Source: Sphingomonas sp. (GTDB taxonomy: Bacteria; Pseudomonadota; Alphaproteobacteria; Sphingomonadales; Sphingomonadaceae). From it: a stretch of DNA of 5,965 nt. Position numbers and translations under genes: made by a program. The DNA lies in NCBI GenBank assembly GCA_019747165.1, contig JAIERC010000362.1:1-5965 (forward strand), in the 5' to 3' direction. The notes under the pieces were generated by a model, which saw only the letters and a list, made by a program, of their open reading frames with translations, was not told where the DNA came from and did not search any database. Shown here piece by piece: positions 1-5,486 of the stretch. Positions within the stretch are counted from its first letter, which is position 1. Every line of letters starts with the position of its first letter.

Positions 1-75
1 ATAGCGCGGCAGCCCCCAATCATTGAGCCGGGGATCGAGGATCTTCAGTTCAAGCTGGGGGCAGAGATCGCGCAT
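1..75 (-). CDS. dut: dUTP diphosphatase (dUTPase), N-terminal 25 codons only
   Basis: Partial gene, cut by the left window edge. dUTPase hydrolyses dUTP to dUMP and pyrophosphate in the cytoplasm, keeping uracil out of DNA and supplying dUMP for thymidylate synthesis. The visible peptide begins MRDLCPQLELKILDPRL and continues to GLPRY. This resembles the start of trimeric dUTPases such as the E. coli enzyme, with a 'VKILDPR' first strand followed by 'LPxYAT'. The catalytic motifs (the GSAGxDL-type motif onward) lie outside the window. The ATG at 75 is supported by an AAGGA Shine-Dalgarno (minus strand, 86-82) six bases upstream. The gene points away from the plus-strand gene that starts at about 185. 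Dut commonly follows coaBC in alphaproteobacteria (from memory), which supports the call. Identification rests on only 25 residues, so confidence is moderate. Confidence 0.72.
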   Translation of the reverse strand, partial: MRDLCPQLELKILDPRLNDWGLPRY

Positions 76-184
76 CGAGGTTCCTTGGCTGGACTATTAC
101 GCGCCTAGCCTCGCTGCGCCGCGCGGTGCAAGCGGCGTTAACCCCTCCTGCGCATGCGCGCGTTAAAGAAGGGGGGTGACGACC
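76..184. promoter_or_regulatory. Divergent intergenic region between dut and the plus-strand membrane glycosyltransferase gene
   Basis: These roughly 110 bases must carry the promoters or leaders of two divergently transcribed genes, unless one start is served from elsewhere. Visible elements are: the dut Shine-Dalgarno (AAGGA on the minus strand, 86-82); a 16-base near-perfect palindrome TGCGCCGCGCGGTGCA at 115-130, with one mismatched pair; two copies of the heptamer GCGTTAA at 135-141 and 160-166; a perfect 10-base palindrome GCGCATGCGC at 150-159; and a purine-rich run AAAGAAGGGGGG at 165-176, the ribosome binding site of the plus-strand gene. I could not find a convincing -35/-10 pair for either direction. 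Any operator role for the palindromes is inference. Confidence 0.45.
141..177 (+). promoter_or_regulatory. Possible hairpin masking the ribosome binding site of the downstream gene
   Basis: In a plus-strand transcript, ACCCCTC (141-147) can pair with GGGGGGT (171-177) over seven base pairs, one of them a G-U wobble. This stem would bury the G-rich Shine-Dalgarno and the upstream GTG at 176. The palindrome GCGCATGCGC (150-159) lies in the loop and could form its own small inner stem. The stem can only form if transcription starts upstream of 141, which the sequence does not prove. In a GC-rich genome such pairing can arise by chance. Confidence 0.3.
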
Positions 185-1609
185 GTGCCGATCAACCGCC
201 CGCCGCTGGCATGGGCCCTGGGGTTGCAGCTGATGCTGGCGACCCTTGCGCTTTATGGTGCCGTGTCGCTGCCGGGGCTTGAAGCGCATTGGATGTTCTC
301 CGCGACGGGTATCGCCTTGTTCCTGCTTTGGCTTGCGGTGGCAGCGGCAACGGCGCGGATGCTGTGGCGTGCAGTCCCATCGCATGAGCAGTTGGCGATG
401 CTGGCGTTGGGCATCATTGCGCTGCGCCTATGCTTTGGCGCGCTGGTGCTGGGTCGGCTGTCGACCGGGGATGCGGATATCTATCCGGTGATCGCGCGGC
501 AGCTGCTGGCGGGACAGGGCCTCAACTTTGATCAGGCCGATATGGGCGAGCGGGTGTTTGCGCTTTATCCGCCCTTTTACCCGGTGCTGCTGGCTGCATG
601 GGGCGCGGTGACTGGATTTTCGACCTGGTCGCTCATTGCGATGAACATGCTGGTCGATTGCAGTGCCGCCTGGCTGATCATGCAAATCGGTACGGCGCTA
701 AAGGCGCCGGCAGCCGGGCGGAGCGCGGCGTTCCTCTACCTAATTTGGCCATCGGTGCTGTTTTCTGCCCCGCTCGCGCAGAAGGAAGGGGTGGCGATTG
801 CGCTGATCCTGCTGCTGGCACTGGTGTGGATCAGGCAGAGCCAGCAGGCGGCTGGTGGGTGGCGCGGGGCGCTGGCGCTGGGCGTACCGGCGGGATTGCT
901 GGCGATGACGCAGCCGGGCCAGGCACCGCTGGCAGCGCTATTCGGGCTAATGCTGGTGGGGCGCATCGGGGTTCGTCGGCTGATCAGCTTCGGGCTGGCG
1001 GGGGCGGGTGTCGCGGTTATCGTGATGCTGCCCTGGTGGGTGCGAAACTGGCTAGTGTTCGGCGCTTTTGTGCCGCTGACGAGCGCGGGCGGCATCAGTT
1101 TCTGGATCGGCAATAATCCGGACGCGACGGGCAACTGGATGCCGCAGCCTGAGGCGTGGCGCGGCTTGCCCGAGATCGATTATGCACGGCGGGCGAGCGG
1201 CGAGGCGATGGCGTGGATCAAAGGGCATCCGGCTGATTTCGTGCGGCTGACGATTGCCAAATTTCTGCGCGCAGCGGGGGTAAGCCAGTTCGGCTTGTTC
1301 CGCATATCGATCATGGCACCGGCGATTTCCCCGGCGTTGGCGGCGATGCTGTTTCCGCTCTCCTTTGGCGCGCACTGGCTGATGCTGGGGGCAGGGGCGG
1401 TGTCGCTCCGGCTACGTCAGGTGCCGGGAATCTGGGTGATGACCTTGTTGCTGATTGCGGGGTTCGTGCAACTGGCGCTGTTTGGCGTGTGGTTTGAATT
1501 CGGCGAACGCCACCGCGAGTTTTTGACGCCGTTCTTGCTGCTGCTGGGGTGCATGGCGGCGGAGGCGGTGCAGGGGCGAAATGGGGTTGGTGCGCGAGTG
1601 GGCGGATAA
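185..1609 (+). CDS. Polytopic membrane glycosyltransferase, GT-C fold, PMT/GT39-like
   Basis: Probably transfers a sugar from a polyprenyl-phosphate donor to an envelope lipid, glycan or protein on the periplasmic side; the actual substrate is unknown. The protein is 474 residues, with about 10 or more hydrophobic segments. After the first membrane segments comes a loop with D96-A-D98, the usual place for the acidic catalytic residue of GT-C enzymes. It is followed by YPPFYPVLLA (128-137), the family's 'RPPGYPxFLA'-type motif. Further on are QKEG (199-202), WWVRN (284-288) and IGNNPDATGNW (308-318), matching the 'RNxxVFGxFVPxxxxGGxxxWIGNNPxATG' pattern of GT39-like proteins. A conserved-looking ERHRE lies at 441-445. 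I prefer GTG 185 because AAGGGGGG at 169-176 lies at good distance from it. GTG 176 is the only earlier in-frame start, since a TAA lies at 164, but it overlaps the Shine-Dalgarno. The gene stands alone on the plus strand and converges on coaB. Confidence 0.85.
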   Translation: MPINRPPLAWALGLQLMLATLALYGAVSLPGLEAHWMFSATGIALFLLWLAVAAATARMLWRAVPSHEQLAMLALGIIALRLCFGALVLGRLSTGDADIYPVIARQLLAGQGLNFDQADMGERVFALYPPFYPVLLAAWGAVTGFSTWSLIAMNMLVDCSAAWLIMQIGTALKAPAAGRSAAFLYLIWPSVLFSAPLAQKEGVAIALILLLALVWIRQSQQAAGGWRGALALGVPAGLLAMTQPGQAPLAALFGLMLVGRIGVRRLISFGLAGAGVAVIVMLPWWVRNWLVFGAFVPLTSAGGISFWIGNNPDATGNWMPQPEAWRGLPEIDYARRASGEAMAWIKGHPADFVRLTIAKFLRAAGVSQFGLFRISIMAPAISPALAAMLFPLSFGAHWLMLGAGAVSLRLRQVPGIWVMTLLLIAGFVQLALFGVWFEFGERHREFLTPFLLLLGCMAAEAVQGRNGVGARVGG

Positions 1610-1620
1610 CGACGGTTATC
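1605..1620. other. Inverted repeat spanning both stop codons of the convergent genes
   Basis: GATAAC (1605-1610), a four-base GACG spacer, and GTTATC (1615-1620) form a perfect six-base-arm dyad. The TAA stop of the plus-strand glycosyltransferase is in the left arm and the TAA stop of coaB is in the right arm, so each gene ends inside the same symmetric element. It might act as a short bidirectional 3' hairpin. However, the stem is AT-rich and short, and there is no T-run on either side, so it does not qualify as a standard intrinsic terminator. No other terminator candidate exists between the two genes, whose stops are only six bases apart. Confidence 0.35.
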
Positions 1621-2257
1621 GCAGCACTGCTGCGGCGATCCTTTCTGCCAGCAGGCGGGCTACTTCTTCCTTGGGCATTCGCTCCCAGCTTTCGACGCCC
1701 TGTGCCGTCACGATGTGAACGCTGTTCGCGGCCCCGCCCATGACGTCACCGGAAACGTCGTTGGCGATGATCCAGTCGGCACCTTTGCGGACGCGTTTGC
1801 CGCTGGCATGTTCGGTCACGCGTTCGGTTTCTGCTGCAAAGCCGATCAGCAGGGGCGGGCGCTTGGGGCTCTTGGCGAGCGTCGCCAGGATATCGGGGTT
1901 TTCGACGAGCATCAGCGTCGGCGTGCGCGCGCCCTTTTTGATCTTTTGCGGCATCGGGGTGACGCGCCAATCAGCGACGGCGGCAACCATGATTGCGGCG
2001 TCGGCGGGCAGGGCCTGTTCGACCGCAGCGGCCATTTCAAGCGCGGTTTCGACATCGATCCGGTCAACGCCCGGCGGGGTGTCGAGCGTGACGGGGCCAG
2101 CGATCAGCGTCACGCGCGCGCCGAGCGCGGCAAGCGCTGCAGCAATAGCGAAGCCCTGCTTACCCGATGATCTGTTGGCGATATAGCGGACCGGATCGAT
2201 CGGCTCATGGGTCGGCCCGGCGGTGACCAGCATGTGCCGGTCAGTAAGGTTGGTCAT
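1616..2257 (-). CDS. coaB: Phosphopantothenate--cysteine ligase, separate CoaB protein
   Basis: Joins 4'-phosphopantothenate to cysteine using a nucleotide triphosphate (CTP in the bacterial CoaBC type), giving phosphopantothenoylcysteine for CoaC. The protein is 213 residues, about the length of the CoaB half of fused CoaBC. Family signatures run in order: VTAGPTHEPIDPVRYIANRS (11-30) followed by SGKQG (31-35), equivalent to 'NHSSGKMG' in E. coli; AAVADWRV (92-99); KIKKG (105-109), with the lysine linked to the ligase reaction; ENPDIL (119-124); GFAAET (139-144); and the 'KxxRKGADWIIANDVS' segment (154-169). These patterns are of the bacterial CoaBC type, not the shorter eukaryotic type. The ATG at 2257 overlaps the coaC stop in ATGA. 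I see no good Shine-Dalgarno before it, so translation probably depends on ribosomes finishing coaC. Cysteine-ligase activity would require CoaB dimerisation, and probably contact with CoaC. Confidence 0.93.
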   Translation of the reverse strand: MTNLTDRHMLVTAGPTHEPIDPVRYIANRSSGKQGFAIAAALAALGARVTLIAGPVTLDTPPGVDRIDVETALEMAAAVEQALPADAAIMVAAVADWRVTPMPQKIKKGARTPTLMLVENPDILATLAKSPKRPPLLIGFAAETERVTEHASGKRVRKGADWIIANDVSGDVMGGAANSVHIVTAQGVESWERMPKEEVARLLAERIAAAVLR

Positions 2258-2790
2258 AGGCCGAGCGCGCGGGTGATAGCGGCGAGGATCGCGTCAGGCT
2301 CGGGCAGACGACCGGTGCCAAATTCGCCGCATGCCATCGGGCCTTCATCGGGCTCCATCACGGTGATGCCATCGCCGCGCAGCGTGGCGATATTGCGACG
2401 GGTAGCCGGGTGCTGCCACATGCGGACGTTCATCGCTGGTGCAGCGAGCACAGGCTTGTCGGTCGCAAGTAGCAAGGTGGTGGCGAGATCATCGGCGATA
2501 CCCGCGGCCATCTTGGCGAGCAGATCAGCGGTGGCGGGCGCGATGACGACGAGATCGGCTTCACGGCTCAGCTGGATATGACCCATCTCGGCCTCATCCT
2601 TCAAATCCCACAGGCTAGTGTGGACGGGATTTTCACTCAGCGCCGCCAGCGTCATTGGGGTGATGAAATGCGCGCCGCCCGCGGTGAGCACGCAGCGCAC
2701 GCCAATGCCCGCCTTGCGCGCGAGGCGAATGACCTCGCAGGCCTTATAAGCAGCAATGCCGCCACCGACGATCAGGAGAATGCGTTTCAT
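2254..2790 (-). CDS. coaC: Phosphopantothenoylcysteine decarboxylase, separate CoaC flavoprotein
   Basis: FMN-dependent decarboxylase turning 4'-phosphopantothenoylcysteine into 4'-phosphopantetheine, the step after CoaB in coenzyme A synthesis. The protein is 178 residues, the size of a stand-alone HFCD-family flavoprotein. Visible signatures: GGGIAAYK (9-16 region, flavin-binding loop); the catalytic-type histidine in GHIQLSREADLVVIAPATAD (70-89, His71); AAGIADDL (95-102); APAMN (117-121) with the substrate-binding asparagine; and ACGEFGTGRL (153-162) with the reactive cysteine Cys154. The ATG at 2790 is chosen because MKRILLIVGG is the normal N-terminus and an AAGG lies eight bases upstream. 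The frame stays open to 3123, but that extension is hydrophilic and overlaps the membrane-protein gene. Both ends are ATGA overlaps: with the preceding membrane protein and with coaB. In most bacteria coaC and coaB are fused; here the protein ends ITRALGL and the ligase restarts in another frame. Confidence 0.93.
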   Translation of the reverse strand: MKRILLIVGGGIAAYKACEVIRLARKAGIGVRCVLTAGGAHFITPMTLAALSENPVHTSLWDLKDEAEMGHIQLSREADLVVIAPATADLLAKMAAGIADDLATTLLLATDKPVLAAPAMNVRMWQHPATRRNIATLRGDGITVMEPDEGPMACGEFGTGRLPEPDAILAAITRALGL

Positions 2791-3905
2791 CGAACCGACC
2801 TTGTCACGGTAATGCGGCGGCTGTCGAGCGCGGCGACATAGAGATCGCGCAGCGCATCGGGAATGAAGGCAAGCCCGACCAGGCTGATCGGGGCCACAAG
2901 CAGCACCCAATAAGAGGTGTCCGTACGGCAAAACAGGCTGATGAGCAGCGCATAGGCGCTCAGCACTGCAAGCAAGCGCGTCGCGGCCGGATCGCGCCAG
3001 GCCAACCAGCCGAACAGCGCAAAGCCTATGATCGGTGCCGCGAGCCATTCGGGCAAAACAGTCAGTGCGGTGGTCAGCGTCAACGCCTTCACGAAAAAAC
3101 CAAACCCAAGCAACCCGCTCCACCCCGGTCCGACCGGATCATTGGGCAGGATGATCGCGCTCCAGGCAACATAATGGGCGGTGACCGCCACGCCGAGCAG
3201 CGCGAGTGCGACGGCCCAGCCCATCGCTTCGCGCCGATGCCCGCCTGCCAGCGCACACAGGGCCATGACGATCGCATAAAGCGCGGCGGTTTCGCGGATC
3301 AGCATCGCGCAGGCACCGATCGCAACCGCCTCAACCCAGCGATCATCGCGCCACACCGCCAGCGAAAGCGCAACCAGCAGCCCGGCCCAGATTTCATGAA
3401 AGGCGAGTAGATCGGCACGCAAGAAGATCATCCCGCCACAGCCAATAAGGGCCAATGCGATCACCCGGGGCGGTGGACGTGCGAATATACCACCCAGCCG
3501 CACATACCAGGCAGCAAGCACCGCCATGCACAGCAAATAGAGCATCAGAATCGTCAGGGTGCGCGGCAACGCTGCCAGGACCACCGCGAGCGTTGGCAGG
3601 CGCATCGTCACAAACGGGCGGACGGGATAGCCGCCACTGCGCTGTGCCTGCGCGGCGACGCTATAGTAATCGCCGCCGCCACGCACCCCTGCAATAATCG
3701 ATTCGTATAGGAGTAAGTCGGTCTGGCCGCTGACAGTGGAAGCCGGATTTTGGCTAACCGCCGCTGGCCCTGGTGCGGCAATCGCGCTGAGCGACGCCAG
3801 GATAAGTAGTGCCAGCCCCGCGAGCACGAGCCTGGCCGAGCGCCGCTTGGTGCCGGCAAACCGACTTGGCTGCGCAAGCCAGACGGGCGGTGACACCCGT
3901 GCCAC
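2787..3905 (-). CDS. Uncharacterised polytopic membrane protein in the ubiB-coaC interval
   Basis: I do not recognise a named family with certainty. The 372-residue protein has a basic N-terminus (KRRSAR, 20-25), a first membrane segment (about 25-44), then a roughly 60-residue non-membrane loop and about eight or nine further membrane segments to residue 350. The loop carries DLLLYESIIAGVRGGGDYY (63-81), then QRSGGYPVRPF (88-98) and MRLPTL (101-106), which look like a conserved active-site region. An acidic, aromatic-rich first extracytoplasmic loop, RADLLAFHE (163-171) and RETAALY (204-210) recall GT-C glycosyltransferases, but this is analogy only; a transporter or lipid-handling role is possible. 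The start is GTG 3905, 14 bases after the ubiB stop, with GGGATAGG just upstream; no ATG occurs in frame before residue 101. GTG 3896 is an alternative. Its stop overlaps the coaC start (ATGA). Confidence 0.8.
   Translation of the reverse strand: MARVSPPVWLAQPSRFAGTKRRSARLVLAGLALLILASLSAIAAPGPAAVSQNPASTVSGQTDLLLYESIIAGVRGGGDYYSVAAQAQRSGGYPVRPFVTMRLPTLAVVLAALPRTLTILMLYLLCMAVLAAWYVRLGGIFARPPPRVIALALIGCGGMIFLRADLLAFHEIWAGLLVALSLAVWRDDRWVEAVAIGACAMLIRETAALYAIVMALCALAGGHRREAMGWAVALALLGVAVTAHYVAWSAIILPNDPVGPGWSGLLGFGFFVKALTLTTALTVLPEWLAAPIIGFALFGWLAWRDPAATRLLAVLSAYALLISLFCRTDTSYWVLLVAPISLVGLAFIPDALRDLYVAALDSRRITVTRSVR
2799..2802 (-). promoter_or_regulatory. Shine-Dalgarno deciding the coaC start
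   Basis: AAGG on the minus strand (2802 to 2799) sits eight bases before ATG 2790, within the last codons of the upstream membrane-protein gene. Together with the ATGA overlap it fixes the coaC start and argues against the longer open frame reaching 3123. Confidence 0.6.
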
Positions 3906-3919
3906 TCAGCCTATCCCAA

Positions 3920-5455
3920 TCAAGACAACCACAGCCACGAACCAAGCGCGCCAACTGCCGCTGCGACAAACGCAACCGCCGCATAGCGCCAGCCGCCGCC
4001 GATTCGCACCACGTCGATCTCGCCAAGTGGCGGGGCGGGGGGCGCGCCACCAGGATCGGGGAAATGCCGTTCGATATTGCGGATCAGCTGGGGCAGCCGC
4101 GCCAGCGTTTTGAAATCGGCGGTCAACCGGTCAGCGACAAAGGTTTCTGGGCCAAGTTCGGTCCTGATCCATTCGCGGACAAACGGCGCTGCGGTTTCCC
4201 ACATGTTGATATCGGGATCGAGCGCGGTCGCCACGCCCTCCACCATGACCATCGTCTTTTGCAACAACAACAGATGCGGCTGCGTTTTCATGTCGAAATC
4301 ACGGGTGATGTTGAACAGCCCGTCGAGCATATTGCCGACTGACATTTCCTTCACTGACATGCCGCGCATCGGCTCACCCACCGCGCGCAGCGCGGTCGCG
4401 AATTCGCCGACATTGTGGTGCGCGGGAACATAGCCGGCTTCGAAATGGATCTCGGCGACGCGCTTATAATTGCCGGTGATCAGGCCATAGAGAATCTCGG
4501 CCAGCCACACCCTGGCGCGGCGATCGATCCGGCCCATGATCCCGAAATCGATCGCCGCGATCCGGCTGCCGGGTAGGGCAAAGAGATTGCCCTGATGGAG
4601 ATCGGCATGGAAAAATCCTTCCGCGATTGCCTGCCGTAAAAAGGCATGGACCAGGATATGCGCCAGCCGGGCGGGATCATAACCAGCGGCGAGCAGCGCC
4701 GCGCGGTTCGACAATTTGATGCCGTCGATCCATTCCAGCGTCAGCACGCCGCCGGTGGTGCGCTGCCAATCGATCGCAGGCACGACGAAATCGGGTTCCG
4801 CCGTCATCGCTTCGGCGAGTTCGGAGGCCGAAGCGGCCTCACGCCGCAGATCAAGCTCGCGCGCGGTCCAGCGCTTGAAGGTTTCGATGACGAGGCGCGG
4901 CTGGAGCCGAGCGAGTTCGCCGCCCATCGATTCGAGCTGTGCTGCGGCCCATTGATAGGTGTCAATGGCGCGGGCAAACTCCTCCTCGACGCCCGGACGT
5001 AGCACCTTGATGGCCACGGCACGGCCATCAGTTGTCACGCCCCTATGGACCTGCGCTATCGACGCAGCGCCGACCGGCACTGGATCGATTGAGGCGAACA
5101 GCTCTTCCAGCGGGCGGCCAAAGCTCTTGACCATCGCTGTGTTGATGATGGCGAAGGGCACCGGGGGCAGCGCATCCTGCAGACGCGCAAGATCGCGCGC
5201 CGCAGCTTCACCAACGATATCGGGGCGGGTGGCAAGCGTCTGGCCGAACTTGATCGCGGCGGGGCCAATCTCTTGCAGTGCATCCGCATAGGTCGGGGTT
5301 TCCGGCAGGCGCACGCCGATACGCGCGATCCGAACAAGCCGGCGGACGGGGGCAGGGGTATTAGGATCGCGCTCGATACCGCTCAGCGCGCCGTGACGGG
5401 CGAGCGTGCGGCCCCATTTCAGGACGCGCCAGAGATGGACGACGGGGGCGGTCAT
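3920..5455 (-). CDS. ubiB: Ubiquinone biosynthesis regulatory kinase-like protein UbiB (ADCK/COQ8 family)
   Basis: Atypical kinase-fold ATPase, membrane-associated, needed for ubiquinone synthesis and thought to help extract or present lipid intermediates to the Ubi enzymes. The protein is 511 residues, slightly shorter than E. coli UbiB (546). Family landmarks in order: the KxGQ motif (KFGQ, 69-72); the alanine-rich nucleotide loop VGAASIAQVH (128-137) replacing the usual glycine-rich loop; VAIK with Lys150; ARELDLRREA (198-207), the ExD-type segment; the catalytic loop FFHADLHQGN (281-290); and IDFG (302-305) for metal binding. A proline-rich linker (466-476) leads to one hydrophobic C-terminal segment (about 490-510). 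ATG 5455 is chosen because MTAPVVHLWRVLKWGRTLAR is a typical N-terminus and AAGG lies ten bases upstream. The longer frame to 5569 would overlap ubiE. It lies 31 bases after ubiE and 14 before the membrane protein, so it is in the same operon. Confidence 0.95.
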   Translation of the reverse strand: MTAPVVHLWRVLKWGRTLARHGALSGIERDPNTPAPVRRLVRIARIGVRLPETPTYADALQEIGPAAIKFGQTLATRPDIVGEAAARDLARLQDALPPVPFAIINTAMVKSFGRPLEELFASIDPVPVGAASIAQVHRGVTTDGRAVAIKVLRPGVEEEFARAIDTYQWAAAQLESMGGELARLQPRLVIETFKRWTARELDLRREAASASELAEAMTAEPDFVVPAIDWQRTTGGVLTLEWIDGIKLSNRAALLAAGYDPARLAHILVHAFLRQAIAEGFFHADLHQGNLFALPGSRIAAIDFGIMGRIDRRARVWLAEILYGLITGNYKRVAEIHFEAGYVPAHHNVGEFATALRAVGEPMRGMSVKEMSVGNMLDGLFNITRDFDMKTQPHLLLLQKTMVMVEGVATALDPDINMWETAAPFVREWIRTELGPETFVADRLTADFKTLARLPQLIRNIERHFPDPGGAPPAPPLGEIDVVRIGGGWRYAAVAFVAAAVGALGSWLWLS

Positions 5456-5486
5456 GCGCAACCAGCCTTGGCGGAATGGCGCAAGA

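Noticed and set aside
80..135. dut promoter TTGCAC-17-CTAGGC on the minus strand
   Set aside because: The spacing is right but the -10 hexamer is far from consensus, so I do not report it as a promoter.
138..166. CtrA-like binding site (TTAA-N7-TTAA)
   Set aside because: The two TTAA tetramers start 25 bases apart, far from the required 7-base spacing.
2791..3123. Longer N-terminus for CoaC reaching 3123
   Set aside because: The added sequence is a frame-shadow of the membrane-protein gene with no CoaC similarity; MKRILLIVGG at 2790 is the normal CoaC start and has AAGG upstream.
3736..4342. Overlapping plus-strand open frames opposite ubiB and the membrane-protein gene
   Set aside because: They are GC-rich frame shadows with arginine/alanine-rich translations, no recognisable motifs and no convincing ribosome binding sites.
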